Shown here piece by piece: positions 29,212 through 38,475 of a stretch of 64,000 nucleotides of DNA (its first letter is position 1; the number at the start of each line of letters is the position of its first letter). The stretch covers positions 62,001 through 126,000 of the forward strand of contig NZ_JXSL01000020.1 of NCBI RefSeq assembly GCF_000829825.1, in the 5' to 3' direction. This DNA is from Paramagnetospirillum magnetotacticum MS-1 (GTDB taxonomy: Bacteria; Pseudomonadota; Alphaproteobacteria; Rhodospirillales; Magnetospirillaceae). The notes beneath the pieces are model-generated. The model did not search any database. It was given only the letters and a program-made list of their open reading frames with translations, and had not been told where the DNA came from. The position numbers were made by a program, and so were the translations under genes.

Positions 29212-29895
29212 TTGACCGACAAGCACGAGGATGCCGCCACCGATCTCCTGATCAAGGAGGTGGACGAGGATTTGCGGCAGGAAGAGCTTAACAGGCTTTG
29301 GAAGAAGCATGGCGGCCTGCTGAGCCTTGCCGCCGTGGCGCTGGTCCTGGCCGTGGCGGGCTGGCAGGCCTGGCAGGGTTGGGATGCCAAGCAGCGGCAG
29401 GCAGCCTCGGCGCGCTATCTCGAGACCTCCAGCTTGATCGAGCAGGGCAAGAAAGACGAAGCCGCCGAAGTGCTTGGCAAGCTGTCGGCCGAGGGGCCGA
29501 AGGGCTATCGCCTGCTGGCCGATCTGCGCCGGGCGGACATGGCGCTGCAGGCGGGGGATGCCGCCGGTGCCGCCGCCCTTTACGGCAAGGTGGCCGCCGA
29601 CACCTCGGTGGACAAGGTCTATCGCGACATGGCGGTCATCCGTGCCGCCTATCTGACACTGGATGGCGGCGATTTCGCCACCATGGAGAAATCGGTGGAG
29701 CCCCTGGCGGCGGAAGCCAGTCCGTGGAGGCACTCCGCCCGCGAGATCCTGGCCCTGGCCGCCTTGAAGCGTGGCGAGACGCCGCGCGCCGCCGAACTGT
29801 TCGCAAAGATCGCGGAAGATGCCGCCGCGCCCCAGGGCTTGCGGACCCGCGCCGCCGAAATGCTCGCCGCCACCGGGCAGCGCGCCAGGAGCTAA
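29212..29895 (+). CDS. YfgM-like tetratricopeptide membrane protein
   Basis: 227 aa, TTG start with GGAG nine bases upstream. A cytoplasmic N-terminus (EVDEDLRQEELNRLWKKHG) precedes one membrane helix (about 34-54) and a periplasmic TPR-like domain. This is the YfgM/TPR_21 layout. YfgM in E. coli works with the periplasmic chaperone network and Sec. It directly precedes bamB and der, the usual gene order, although hisS is not present here. Confidence 0.88.
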   Translation: MTDKHEDAATDLLIKEVDEDLRQEELNRLWKKHGGLLSLAAVALVLAVAGWQAWQGWDAKQRQAASARYLETSSLIEQGKKDEAAEVLGKLSAEGPKGYRLLADLRRADMALQAGDAAGAAALYGKVAADTSVDKVYRDMAVIRAAYLTLDGGDFATMEKSVEPLAAEASPWRHSAREILALAALKRGETPRAAELFAKIAEDAAAPQGLRTRAAEMLAATGQRARS

Positions 29896-29898
29896 TTC

Positions 29899-31230
29899 AT
29901 GGGAATGACCGTCATGACGCGCAGGATCGCCGGTGTTTTGATCGCCGTGCTTGCTTTGGGCGGTTGCGACAGCTGGCTGGGCGAGAATAAGGCTCCGCCC
30001 CTGCCGGGCAAGCGCATCTCGGTGCTGAGCCGCGAAAAGATGGTCGAGCCCGATATCGGCGGGGCCCTGGCCAAGATCGTCCTGCCGCCGCCCGAGGACA
30101 ATGAGGATTGGCCCCAGGCTGGCGGCTATTCCAACCATGCCATGCACCACATGCTGGTGGGCGACGCCCTGCAGCGCATCTGGAAAAGCGATGCGGGCAC
30201 CGGCGCAGGCAAGCGCCGCCGTCTTTTGGGGCAGCCCATCATCGCCGAGGGCAAGATCTTCACCGTCGACGCTTCGTCCATGGTCAGCGCCTTCGACGCC
30301 AATACCGGCAAGCGCCTGTGGCGGACCGAACTGACTCCCGATGACACCTCCGAGGTCTATACCAGCGGCGGTCTTGCCTACGAGGACGGCCAGGTCTTCG
30401 CCGCCACCGGCTTTGCCCAGGTGGTTGCGCTTGATTCCCGTAGCGGCAAGATCGACTGGCGCCAATCCGTATCGGGGCCGCTGCGCGGCTCTCCCACCGT
30501 GCGCGGCGGCCGGGTTTTCGCCGTGACGGTGGACAACCAGACCCATGCCCTGTCGGCCGAGGATGGCTCGCTGCTGTGGACCCATGCCGGTATCACCGAG
30601 GCAGCCGGTCTGTTGGCGGGCAACTCCCCCGCCGTAGACGGCAATATGGTGGTGGTTCCCTATACCTCCGGCGAGTTGTTCGCGCTGCGTGTCGAGAACG
30701 GCTCGATGATCTGGCAGGATTCGCTGTCCACCGTGCGCCGCACCGAGAATGTGGGCGCGCTGATGGATATCCGCGGCCGCCCGGCCATCGACCGCAACCG
30801 GGTCTATGCCATCAGCAATGCCGACATGCTGGTCTGCCTGGAACAGCGCAGCGGACGGCGCATCTGGGAAAAGGAAATCGGCGGCGTTCAAAGCCCGTGG
30901 ATTGCCGGTGACTATCTCTATGTGCTGACCAACAATAACGAGGTTCTGGCGCTGGAAGCCAAGACCGGCCGTATCGTCTGGGTCACCGAGATGCAGAATT
31001 GGGAAAACCCCAAGGATCGCGAGGGCCGTATCGTCTGGGTCGGTCCCGTCCTGGCCTCGGACCGGCTGATCGTGGCCTCATCCGACGGCAAGCTGGTCTC
31101 TCTGTCGCCCTATACCGGCGACATGCTGGGATGGGAGGAGGCCCCCGCCGCCATCAGCATCGCCCCCATCATCGCCAATGAGACCTTGTATTTCCTGACC
31201 GACGACGCCGATCTCGTCGCCTACCGCTAG
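29899..31230 (+). CDS. bamB: Outer-membrane assembly lipoprotein BamB
   Basis: 443 aa. Signal peptide with lipobox LALGGC, then an eight-bladed beta-propeller of PQQ-type repeats (visible as [61 protein letters not shown]). BamB is the scaffold lipoprotein of the BAM complex, which inserts beta-barrel proteins into the outer membrane. Starts 3 bp after the YfgM-like stop with AGGAG upstream and is followed 10 bp later by der. Slightly longer than the E. coli protein because of an N-terminal extension after the lipobox. Confidence 0.93.
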   Translation: MGMTVMTRRIAGVLIAVLALGGCDSWLGENKAPPLPGKRISVLSREKMVEPDIGGALAKIVLPPPEDNEDWPQAGGYSNHAMHHMLVGDALQRIWKSDAGTGAGKRRRLLGQPIIAEGKIFTVDASSMVSAFDANTGKRLWRTELTPDDTSEVYTSGGLAYEDGQVFAATGFAQVVALDSRSGKIDWRQSVSGPLRGSPTVRGGRVFAVTVDNQTHALSAEDGSLLWTHAGITEAAGLLAGNSPAVDGNMVVVPYTSGELFALRVENGSMIWQDSLSTVRRTENVGALMDIRGRPAIDRNRVYAISNADMLVCLEQRSGRRIWEKEIGGVQSPWIAGDYLYVLTNNNEVLALEAKTGRIVWVTEMQNWENPKDREGRIVWVGPVLASDRLIVASSDGKLVSLSPYTGDMLGWEEAPAAISIAPIIANETLYFLTDDADLVAYR

Positions 31231-31240
31231 AGTCCATTTC

Positions 31241-32635
31241 ATGCCCTTTACCGTGGCCATTATCGGACGCCCCAATGTGGGCAAGTCCACCCTGTTCAAT
31301 CGTCTGGTGGGCAAGCGTCTGGCCATCGTTCACGACCTGCCGGGCGTCACCCGCGACCGCCGCGAGGGCCGCGCCAGCCTGCTGGGCATGGAATTCCAGG
31401 TGGTCGATACCGCCGGATTCGAAGACGATACCGGCGATTCCATCGAGGCGCGCATGCGTCATCAGACCGATATGGCGGTGTCCGAGGCCGATGTGGCCTT
31501 GCTGCTGATCGATGCCCGCGCCGGTGTGACGCCTCTGGACCGCCACTTCGCCGATCATCTGCGCCGTCTGCCGACGCCGGTGATCCTGGTGGCCAATAAA
31601 TGCGAGGGCAAGGCAGGCATGCCGGGCCTTTACGAGTCCTACGGCCTGGGTATGGGTGAGCCGGTGGCGGTTTCGGCCGAGCATGGCGAGGGCATGTACG
31701 AGTTGTTCGAGGCGCTACGCGATCACGCCATCAAGGCTGGCGCGCTGACCCCCGACGGTGACGATCCCGAGCCCGAGGAAACGTTCGAGGGCGAGGACGG
31801 CGAGCCAGATCCCACCCGCCCCCTGACCATGGCCATCGTCGGCCGCCCCAATGTGGGCAAGTCGACGCTGGGCAATCAGTTGCTGGGCCAAGACCGTCTG
31901 CTGACCGGTCCCGAGGCTGGTCTGACCCGCGACGCCATCGCCGTGGAGTGGGAACACCGGGGGCGGCGCATGAAGCTGGTGGACACCGCCGGTCTGCGCA
32001 AGAAGGCTCAGATTTACGACGCCATCGAGAAGCTGTCGGTGGGCAACACCATCGAGACCATCCGCATGTCCGAGGTGGTGGTCCTGGTGATGGACGCCGC
32101 CGCCATTTTGGACAAGCAGGACCTGACCATCGCCCGCATGGTGGTGGAAGAGGGCCGCGCCCTGGTGCTGGCCATCAATAAATGGGATGTGGTCGACGAC
32201 CCCCAGACGGCGCTCAAGCGCCTCAAGGATCGTCTGGAAACCTCGCTGCCCCAGGCCAAGGGGGTCACCACCGTGACCCTGTCGGCGCTGACCGGCAAGG
32301 GGATCGAGCGGCTGATGGATGGGGTGCTGGACACCTGGACCAATTGGAACCGCCGCATTCCCACCGCCCAGCTCAACCGCTGGCTGGAAGACATGATCGA
32401 ACGTCATCCGCCGCCCGCGCTGCCCGGTGGGCGGCGCTACAAGATCCGCTACATGACTCAGGCCAAGGCCCGGCCACCGACCTTTGTCTTGTTCGCCACC
32501 CGGCCGGAACAGCTGCCGGAATCCTATTCGCGCTATCTGGTCAACGGCTTGCGCGAGGCCTTCGACCTGCCGGGCGTGCCGATCCGCCTCTATGTGCGCG
32601 GCGGTAAGAATCCCTATGCGGACAAGGACGGCTGA
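31241..32635 (+). CDS. der: Ribosome-assembly GTPase Der (EngA)
   Basis: 464 aa. Two tandem G domains and a C-terminal KH-like domain. First G domain: [24 protein letters not shown] (about 7-165). Second: [28 protein letters not shown] (about 200-370). KH domain about 375-460, ending YVRGGKNPY. The protein assists 50S subunit maturation. Essential in most bacteria. Last gene of the YfgM-bamB-der unit; a MITE copy begins 19 bp after the stop. Confidence 0.96.
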   Translation: MPFTVAIIGRPNVGKSTLFNRLVGKRLAIVHDLPGVTRDRREGRASLLGMEFQVVDTAGFEDDTGDSIEARMRHQTDMAVSEADVALLLIDARAGVTPLDRHFADHLRRLPTPVILVANKCEGKAGMPGLYESYGLGMGEPVAVSAEHGEGMYELFEALRDHAIKAGALTPDGDDPEPEETFEGEDGEPDPTRPLTMAIVGRPNVGKSTLGNQLLGQDRLLTGPEAGLTRDAIAVEWEHRGRRMKLVDTAGLRKKAQIYDAIEKLSVGNTIETIRMSEVVVLVMDAAAILDKQDLTIARMVVEEGRALVLAINKWDVVDDPQTALKRLKDRLETSLPQAKGVTTVTLSALTGKGIERLMDGVLDTWTNWNRRIPTAQLNRWLEDMIERHPPPALPGGRRYKIRYMTQAKARPPTFVLFATRPEQLPESYSRYLVNGLREAFDLPGVPIRLYVRGGKNPYADKDG

Positions 32636-32984
32636 TTTATCCGTCACTGAGGCTATTGCTGTCCGGCTTAAATTTTCATGAGAGACCCGAATGGCAAAGC
32701 CAATACGGGTTTCATCTGGTCATGGAACACGGATTGACACGGATGCCGCTTCGCGGCCACGGATGATCACGGAGAATGAAAATCCAACATCCTCTTTCTG
32801 GGGGCAAGCTCGAGGAAACGGGCTGAAACGAGAGAGTTTCCGTGTCCATCCGCGAGCGGTGCGAAGCACCGCATCCGTGTCATCCGTGTCTCATGACTCC
32901 ACCTCTGCCATCTTAAATTAAACCAGACAGCAGTGCGCCGAGGCTCGGGGTGACACGAAACGTCGGATTAAACGCAGGGTCTCC
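32636..32984. other. 349-bp intergenic region filled by MITE copy B
   Basis: No gene. The MITE-like element at 32654-32935 takes up nearly all of it; the remaining bases up to the stop of the minus-strand NifX-like gene show nothing recognisable. Confidence 0.8.
32654..32935. mobile_element. MITE-like element, copy B (282 bp)
   Basis: Second copy of the element at 26587-27004. Its inverted ends are TATTGCTGTCCGGCTTAAAT at the left and, at the right, the inverse of CACTGCTGTCTGGTTTAATT (15 of 20 match). The flanks CACTGAGGC (32645-32653) and CGCCGAGGC (32936-32944) agree at 7 of 9 positions, an aged target duplication. The interior shares the CACGGATGCCGCTTCGCGGCC and GGTGCGAAGCACCGC blocks with copy A and forms the same long inverted repeat. 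It lacks the 136-bp insert of copy A. Confidence 0.8.
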
Positions 32985-33365
32985 CTACTTATGCTTGGAA
33001 AACAGGTCTAGCGTCTTGCACAGCAGGGCGCCGATGGGGCGCGGCTTGGGGGCTGACAAGCACTCGGCCAGATAGTCGGCCACGGCCTTGTCCGGGTTGG
33101 TCTCGGCGGTCTGGCGGGCGTCGATGCCGCGGGCTTGCATGCGCCTCATGAATCCCTCGCCCGCCGAGATGGCGATGACCGTCTCGATACCGTCCAGGGG
33201 GTGGGGGCCGTCACCCTCGTAATGATGAAACACCTGGGCGGCCTCCAATTCGACGCGGACGGAAGACGAAGCTCTGTCCGTCTCATAAACCAGCCAATGT
33301 CTGGCGCGTCCGGCGTGGCCGGATACCTTGGCGTAGCTGGAATCGACGGCGACGGCGATTTTCAT
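32985..33365 (-). CDS. NifX/NifB-C-terminal-domain protein (dinitrogenase cofactor-binding family)
   Basis: 126 aa. One Nitro_FeMo-Co domain: MKIAVAVDS at the start, SGHAGRARHWLVYE, and VIAISAGEGFMRRMQARGIDAR. Such domains bind iron-sulfur or molybdenum-iron cofactor precursors; free-standing versions have varied or unknown roles. There are no other nif genes near it, so a role in nitrogenase assembly is not supported by context. Divergent from the NarL-type regulator at 33518. Confidence 0.82.
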   Translation of the reverse strand: MKIAVAVDSSYAKVSGHAGRARHWLVYETDRASSSVRVELEAAQVFHHYEGDGPHPLDGIETVIAISAGEGFMRRMQARGIDARQTAETNPDKAVADYLAECLSAPKPRPIGALLCKTLDLFSKHK

Positions 33366-33517
33366 GGCTAATTTTCCCTAATGTGGCGCACTTCACAGAC
33401 ATGACGATGAGGATCGATCACTACGGTAATCCTGGGGGATAATACGTATTTCCATGCGCATTCCCTTGATGTGAGGCCTGAACTCGGCGATTATCCGGCA
33501 GGCGGAGGAGAACGACT

Positions 33518-34147
33518 GTGACGGTACGCATTCTGATAGCCGAGGATCAACAACTGGTTCGTCAGGGCCTGGTTGCTCTTCTGGCGGTTGACGATGTCAC
33601 CATCGTGGGTGAGGCCGAGGATGGCAAGGTCGCCATTGAAATGGCGCGTACATTGACACCCGATGTGGTGTTGATGGATCTGTCCATGCCCGAATTGGAT
33701 GGTGTCGAGGCGACGCGGCGTATCAAGCAGGTGGCCCCCCATGTGCGGGTTCTGGTTCTCACCGTGGCCAATTGCGAGCGCCGCGTGGCCGAGGCCCTGA
33801 CGGCGGGGGCCGATGGTTACGCCCTCAAGAAGCTGGGACACGGAGAGTTGATGGCGGCCATCAACGCGGTCTGTGCCGGCAAGACCTATCTGGGCCCCGG
33901 CCTGTCCGAGGATCTGGTCAAGGAATACCTGGAAGGCTCGGATCTGGGCGGCGGCGCCTTGACCGCGCGCGAGCGTGAAGTGCTGCAGCTGATCGCCCGC
34001 GGCAACAAGAACCGCGAGATCGCCGACGAACTGGGCATCGCCATCAAGACGGTGGAAACCCACCGCACCAAGATCATGCAGAAGCTTGACCTGCATAACT
34101 CCGCCGAACTGGCGGCCTATGCCATCCGGCGCGGGCTGATCGAGTAG
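33518..34147 (+). CDS. NarL/FixJ-type response regulator
   Basis: 209 aa, GTG start behind GGAGGAG. Receiver domain (about 1-120) with AED acidic residues, phosphoacceptor Asp54 in VLMDLSMP and Lys in LKKLG, then a LuxR-type helix-turn-helix (LTAREREVLQLIARGNKNREIADELGIAIKTVETHRTKIMQKL). No kinase is encoded next to it, so its partner is elsewhere. Converges on the membrane protein that starts its stop codon one base later. Confidence 0.92.
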   Translation: MTVRILIAEDQQLVRQGLVALLAVDDVTIVGEAEDGKVAIEMARTLTPDVVLMDLSMPELDGVEATRRIKQVAPHVRVLVLTVANCERRVAEALTAGADGYALKKLGHGELMAAINAVCAGKTYLGPGLSEDLVKEYLEGSDLGGGALTAREREVLQLIARGNKNREIADELGIAIKTVETHRTKIMQKLDLHNSAELAAYAIRRGLIE

Positions 34148-34651
34148 TCAGGCGAGTACGCTTGTCACCCAGGCGCGCATCCTGCCGATGATCCGGCGGG
34201 AAAACCGCCACAGCCGCCATCCGTTCAGTCGCGCATGGGCCCAGGCCTTGAGGCCGTTGATCCAGTCGTGCAGGCGCACGAACCAGGGCACCGTCATCAG
34301 GGTCGGCTTGCACAGGGTGTAGATGCGGGCGAACAGGGCGGTGGCGGTCAGTTTCGCGGCCAGCAGCACCAGCAATCCCCACAGGAAATGCCCCTGGGCC
34401 ATGGCCCACAGCGCCATCAGCTTGAACGGCAGCATGGCGGCGCCGGGCGCCAGGAACAACAGCGCGGCGCCCCAGGGCGGCAGCGTCTGGATGTGGGCTT
34501 CCAGCCGGGCGACGGCTGGTAGACGGCCCAGCCGGGCCATCAATGCCTTCAATCCGGCCCAGATAACCTCTTCGACCAGCAGCAGCACGACGGCGGGCGG
34601 GACCAGGAGGGCGGAGAGGTAAGGATTACGGCGGGGATTTTGAGAGGGCAT
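34148..34651 (-). CDS. Conserved membrane protein of unknown function
   Basis: 167 aa from the ATG at 34651; a TTG eleven codons upstream is possible. Two to three hydrophobic segments (SALLVPPAVVLLLVEEVIW; WGAALLFLAPGAAMLPFKLMALWAMAQG; FLWGLLVLLAAKLTATALFARIY) are followed by a basic, amphipathic C-terminus (NGWRLWRFSRRIIGRMRAWV). I recognise the general pattern from alphaproteobacterial genomes but no function. Confidence 0.75.
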   Translation of the reverse strand: MPSQNPRRNPYLSALLVPPAVVLLLVEEVIWAGLKALMARLGRLPAVARLEAHIQTLPPWGAALLFLAPGAAMLPFKLMALWAMAQGHFLWGLLVLLAAKLTATALFARIYTLCKPTLMTVPWFVRLHDWINGLKAWAHARLNGWRLWRFSRRIIGRMRAWVTSVLA

Positions 34652-34764
34652 GGGCCTGATCGGGTTGGAGTCGAGAATATCCAATATAGGCTGCTCGGGA
34701 TGTCACGCAATCGTCAGGCTCATATGCTAGGCTGCGCGCGCCTTACCATTTATGAAAGTCGGAC

Positions 34765-35157
34765 ATGCGCCTCCCCACTTCGCCGCTTGGAATTTTCCTG
34801 ATCATTTGCGCCGTGCTGGTTCCCGCCGGAGCCGGTCTGACCGCGCCGGTCTGGCTGATGGTCATGGGCATGCGCCTGGATGTGGCGGCGGCCATCGGCT
34901 CGCGCATCGTGGGGGTGACCGCCCTGGCCTGCGCCGGTCTCGGACTGATCTATTGGCTGGTCTTGCGGCCCCGGATTCTGGCCGCCGCGCCGCTGACCGT
35001 CCAGCCCATGGCAGCCGTCGAGGGGCCGGCCGAGGATCATTCCGCCCGCGACCGGATGGTCCATACCCTGGTGTGGTGCCTTTTCCTGCTGCCCTTCATT
35101 CTGATCGTCGTGGGATTCATCGTCGGCCAGCTTGATTCGGTGTCCGGGGCGGATTGA
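34765..35157 (+). CDS. Small membrane protein of unknown function
   Basis: 130 aa with three likely membrane helices (about 9-35, 44-66 and 101-123) and a cytosolic or periplasmic loop of about 30 residues. No signal peptide cleavage motif, no recognised family. Its 3' end overlaps the 3' end of the small Cys-rich frame on the other strand. Confidence 0.7.
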   Translation: MRLPTSPLGIFLIICAVLVPAGAGLTAPVWLMVMGMRLDVAAAIGSRIVGVTALACAGLGLIYWLVLRPRILAAAPLTVQPMAAVEGPAEDHSARDRMVHTLVWCLFLLPFILIVVGFIVGQLDSVSGAD

Positions 35158-35317
35158 GGCCGGCGCGCCGTTCCTTGCGCTGTTTTTGAGCGGCCCCGCA
35201 ATCCAGGCAGAGTTGATTGCGGGCCCGGTGACAGCGGTCCTTGACCGGACAGTCGTCGGGCGGTTCGCTTCGGGTGGCGCGGGCTTTTCCGTTGCGGGAA
35301 GGGCGCGGAGCTTCCAT
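35117..35317 (-). CDS. Possible small Cys-rich protein
   Basis: 66 aa if real. Notable is the DDCPVKDRCHRARNQLCLDCG stretch, here given by its key residues Cys24, Cys30, Cys38 and Cys41 (by eye), which could bind zinc. It begins five bases after the stop of the exported protein at 35323, so it could be co-transcribed. Third-position GC looks lower than in the neighbours and it overlaps the convergent gene by 41 bp, both counting against it. Confidence 0.4.
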   Translation of the reverse strand: MEAPRPSRNGKARATRSEPPDDCPVKDRCHRARNQLCLDCGAAQKQRKERRAGLNPPRTPNQAGRR

Positions 35318-35322
35318 GACGG

Positions 35323-36183
35323 TCAGTGCCCGCCCTTCTTTTCCTTTTTCTCTTCCTTGCCTTCCTTGCCTTCCTTGGCGCCGCCCTTGCCCGTCACCTG
35401 GTCGGGGCGCAAGAAGACCTGCATGGGTTTCAGCCATTCCGAGGCATCGTTGGCCCGTTCCGCCACGGCGGCGCGGCCATCGCTCGATGCGTTGAGGGTG
35501 GCCGAAACCCCTTCCAGGGATGCCCGCTGCGCCGCTTCGTCGCCGCCCTCGGCCCGCACGGCGAAGACGGCGCGGACCGGAATGGCCGCGTCGGGGCCGC
35601 TGGGGCGCAGCGACAGCATCCATGCCACCTTGCGGTTGGGGCCTTCGATGACCCCTTCCTTCATCATCAGGGTCTGGTTTGCGGCCATAATGCCGATGGA
35701 ATAGCGCAAGATCATGCCGTCGGGCGGGGCCAACAGGGTGACGCCCACCGGTATGGGCTTGTTGCCGTGCAGGGCCAGTTCGCCTTCCACGGCATAGGCG
35801 ATGCCGTCGGCCTTGGGGAAACGGGCCAGTTCGTTCTTGAAGGAGAAGGTGGCCTCGTTGGATTGGTTCCAGCCGCGTGGGATCTCCTTGCGTTGCAGGA
35901 AACGCTCCACCGTGCGCCGCAGGGTGTAGAAATGCTCGTCCTCGGTGGGGGTGAAGCTTTCCCGCTTGCGCGGGGCGGGCAGTAACTGGGTGGCTTCGAT
36001 GGTGAACAGGCCAAAGCCATTGGCGACCGGCGCCCTGTCCACCAGGGCGAAATTCTCCACCGCCACGCTTGCCACCAGAGGGGCGCCGGGAAGGCCTGTG
36101 GCCGCCGCTGGGGATTCAGCCGCTCCCGCCACGGGGGCAAGGAGACATCCCACAATCACCGCCGCCATTGACCGGAATTGCAT
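35323..36183 (-). CDS. Exported protein of unknown function
   Basis: 286 aa from the ATG at 36183. Sec signal peptide (MQFRSMAAVIVGCLLAPVAGAAE, cut after AGA), then a mostly beta/mixed domain and a C-terminal tail of repeated Lys, Gly and Glu (GGAKEGKEGKEEKKEKKGG). The family is not one I can name. It lies alone on the minus strand; the ABM-domain gene begins divergently at 36297. The charged tail is low-complexity and may be variable between strains. Confidence 0.75.
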   Translation of the reverse strand: MQFRSMAAVIVGCLLAPVAGAAESPAAATGLPGAPLVASVAVENFALVDRAPVANGFGLFTIEATQLLPAPRKRESFTPTEDEHFYTLRRTVERFLQRKEIPRGWNQSNEATFSFKNELARFPKADGIAYAVEGELALHGNKPIPVGVTLLAPPDGMILRYSIGIMAANQTLMMKEGVIEGPNRKVAWMLSLRPSGPDAAIPVRAVFAVRAEGGDEAAQRASLEGVSATLNASSDGRAAVAERANDASEWLKPMQVFLRPDQVTGKGGAKEGKEGKEEKKEKKGGH

Positions 36184-36296
36184 GGTGGGAAATCCGATTC
36201 TGTCCGTCCGAGGAGAATGGCGGCATTGTGGTCCCTGTGCAGGCAAGTTTTCAACACCCAGATAAAGATGGGCACTGAGACTGTGAAAGGGTTTTG

Positions 36297-36884
36297 ATGA
36301 TGGAAGGGCAGACCGGTCCGGTGACCGTCAGTATCGCGCGCAAGGCGGTGCCGGGGCGCGAGGCCGATTACGAGGCGTGGATATCCAGGGTTACCGCCGA
36401 GGTCTGCCACTGGCCGGGCTATCAGGGGGTCAACGTTCTGCGGCCCGCGGCGGCCACCGATTACGCCTATGTCACCATCTACCGCTTTTCCACCTGGGAA
36501 CAATGCCACGCCTTCGAGAAATCGGAGGAGCGGGCACGCCTGCTATTGGAACTGGACGGCATGGTGGAGAGCGAGGCGGAGATCAAGAAGGTCACCGGGC
36601 TGGAATTCTGGTTCGATTTGCCGGAAGTCCCCGCCCAGCTTCGTCCCTCGCCCCACAAGATGGCCCTGGTGGTTACCTTTGTGGCCTATGGGGTGGTCAT
36701 GGGACTGACCTTTACCATCGGCCCCCATATTTCCGGTCTGCCTGTCTGGTTGAGGGCGCTGATCATGGTGTCGGCCCAGGTGACGCTGATGACCTATGTC
36801 TTCATGCCCCAGGCCACCCGAGTCCTGCGCCGCTGGCTGTTCGGATCGGTGGGAAGCGCCTCAGCGCCGAAACGCGCCGGGTAG
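36297..36884 (+). CDS. ABM-domain protein with C-terminal membrane helices
   Basis: 195 aa. The N-terminal half (about 8-105) matches the antibiotic-biosynthesis-monooxygenase (ABM) dimeric alpha/beta-barrel family: VSIARKAVPGREADYEAW, YQGVNVLRP and YVTIYRFSTWEQCHAFEKSEER. Two membrane helices follow (about 125-145 and 155-175). ABM domains act as cofactor-free oxygenases or as haem-degrading or signalling modules; fusion to a membrane anchor suggests work at the membrane. AAAGG precedes the start; ATG at 36297 or 36300. Confidence 0.85.
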   Translation: MMEGQTGPVTVSIARKAVPGREADYEAWISRVTAEVCHWPGYQGVNVLRPAAATDYAYVTIYRFSTWEQCHAFEKSEERARLLLELDGMVESEAEIKKVTGLEFWFDLPEVPAQLRPSPHKMALVVTFVAYGVVMGLTFTIGPHISGLPVWLRALIMVSAQVTLMTYVFMPQATRVLRRWLFGSVGSASAPKRAG

Positions 36885-37145
36885 GGCGAAGCGGGCCAGG
36901 GCGACCGACTGGGCCGGAAGATCCTGTTCATCGGCGAAGGCCAGCAAGGACGCCTCGTCGTCCAGAAGGAAATCCAGAACGGCGCCCAGAACCTCCGCCT
37001 CGCCGGCACGCTGGCGCAAGGTCTGGGAGTCGCAGCCGGTCGCCGCCAGGAAACGCATGGCCCGATCCTGGTCGGTCACCACCCAGGCCAAAGCCCGCAG
37101 CGCGGTGATCTCGGCCGAGACTGGCGGGATGCGGGCGTCACGCAT
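36861..37145 (-). CDS. DUF3572 family protein
   Basis: 94 aa. The C-terminal VLDFLLDDEASLLAFADEQDLPAQSVALARFALPG block and the N-terminal ALRALAWVVTDQDRAMRFLAATG match DUF3572, a small soluble alphaproteobacterial family without known function. The start overlaps the end of the 62-aa gene by 8 bases, so the two are coupled. The 3' end overlaps the convergent ABM gene by 24 bases. Confidence 0.83.
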   Translation of the reverse strand: MRDARIPPVSAEITALRALAWVVTDQDRAMRFLAATGCDSQTLRQRAGEAEVLGAVLDFLLDDEASLLAFADEQDLPAQSVALARFALPGAFRR

Positions 37146-37326
37146 GACCCATTCCCCTTTCCCGGTTCAGCCGTTCCACCCGGCTGAGCAGCAGCATGGC
37201 GCGGTCCGCCGCCCGCCAGTCGCCGCGGCGGGCCAGGTCCTCGGCACGGCGGGTAGCGACGCTGACCGCTTCCCGCCCGAAATAGGCGACCATCTCATTG
37301 GCCGCGCTGGTCCAGTGTTCTTCCAT
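37138..37326 (-). CDS. Hypothetical 62-aa protein upstream of the DUF3572 gene
   Basis: 62 aa, mostly helical with strong charge (REAVSVATRRAEDLARRGDWRAADRAMLLLSRVERL). The ATG at 37326 has a strong GGAGG site and the stop overlaps the DUF3572 start, which makes a real gene likely. I recognise no family. The A/T-rich leader between it and the divergent substrate-binding gene is likely to hold promoters for both. Confidence 0.7.
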   Translation of the reverse strand: MEEHWTSAANEMVAYFGREAVSVATRRAEDLARRGDWRAADRAMLLLSRVERLNRERGMGHA

Positions 37327-37476
37327 CGGCACCTCCAAGAGAACAAAACGCTAAAAGAAAAAGAACAAAAAGGCAATATAGATTCTTGAGGCTATCGCTG
37401 GATAGGGTTGCGGGCGGAGGCTGCCATCCCCATCTCCCCCTTACATCGGTATGGGGCCCTTGGTATGGGGGGAGAG

Positions 37477-38475
37477 ATGCATTTGCGCGGTGGCATGGTG
37501 GCAATGATGGGTTGCGCGCTGCTGGCCGTGTTCATGCTGCTTCGCTGGGGCGGGGTTTTTGACGACCGCAAAGTGGTGGTGGGCGTTCTCAACCATGCCA
37601 TCGTCGCCGAGGAGGCCCTTGAGGGCTTCAAGGCCGGTCTTGCCAGCCATGGCTATGTGGAAGGCGGACAGGCCACCTATTACTACCGGGGCCCGCTCGG
37701 CGGTTCCGTTCTGGAATCCGAGGCCGAGCGGCTGGCGGCGTTGAAGCCGGATCTGTTTCTGACCCTGTCCACTCCGGCGGCCAAGGCGGCCTTCCGGGTC
37801 GCCAAGGCGGCGGGCATTCCCCTGATCTTCGCTCCGGCCAGCGATCCCATCGCCATCGGTCTGGCAGAGAGCCTGGGGCGGCCGGGGCGCAACGCCACCG
37901 GTGTCACCTTCGGCATCCAGGAGCCAGTCCGTCTGCAATGGCTGAAGACCATGCTGCCCGGCCTGACGGCGGTTCTGGTGCCTTTCAATCCCGATGATCC
38001 GTCGCCACAGGCATCGCTGGAAAAGATCCGGCCGGTCGCCGACGGTCTGGGGATCCGTCTCGATCTGGCATATGTGCGCAGCGGGGCCGAACTGGACGCG
38101 GCCCTGGCGGCCATGGCGCCCGATGTGGGGGCGGTGTTCGTTCCGGTGGATGCCTATGTTGCGTCCCAGGTGCCGCGTATCCTCGTGGCCACGCTGGGAC
38201 GGAATGTACCCCTGACCACGCCCCAGCGCGGCGGCGTGGTGGAAGGTGCCTTCATGTCCTATGGCTTGGATATGAGGTCGCTGGGCGCCCAAGGGGCGCG
38301 GCTGGCGGCCCAGGTCCTGGGCGGCGTTCCCGCAGGCGACCTTCCGGTCGAGACGGCGGAGTTCCGCCTGACGATCAATGTGGAGACCATGGAGCGGCTA
38401 GGTATTTCCCTTCCCGATCAGATCCTGCGGCAGGCGGATCTGATTCGAGCCAGGCGGGGGGGCGATGGAAGCTGA
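37477..38475 (+). CDS. ABC-type periplasmic substrate-binding protein (ABC_sub_bind family)
   Basis: 332 aa from the ATG at 37477 (GGGGAG directly upstream); other ATGs at 37465 and 37498 are possible. An N-terminal membrane/signal segment (MMGCALLAVFMLLRWGGV) precedes two Rossmann-type lobes with VLNHAIVAEEALEGFKAGL, KPDLFLTLSTPAAKAA, GRPGRNATGVTFGIQEP and TPQRGGVVEGAFMSYG. This is the TrpX/ABC_sub_bind fold. No permease or ATPase genes are present. It overlaps the GGDEF-EAL gene by 11 bases, so it probably supplies ligand to that sensor rather than to a transporter. Confidence 0.88.
   Translation: MHLRGGMVAMMGCALLAVFMLLRWGGVFDDRKVVVGVLNHAIVAEEALEGFKAGLASHGYVEGGQATYYYRGPLGGSVLESEAERLAALKPDLFLTLSTPAAKAAFRVAKAAGIPLIFAPASDPIAIGLAESLGRPGRNATGVTFGIQEPVRLQWLKTMLPGLTAVLVPFNPDDPSPQASLEKIRPVADGLGIRLDLAYVRSGAELDAALAAMAPDVGAVFVPVDAYVASQVPRILVATLGRNVPLTTPQRGGVVEGAFMSYGLDMRSLGAQGARLAAQVLGGVPAGDLPVETAEFRLTINVETMERLGISLPDQILRQADLIRARRGGDGS

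Noticed and set aside
32985-33365. Part of a nitrogenase assembly cluster
   Set aside because: The NifX-like domain is real but no other nif gene is nearby, so a nitrogenase role is not supported.
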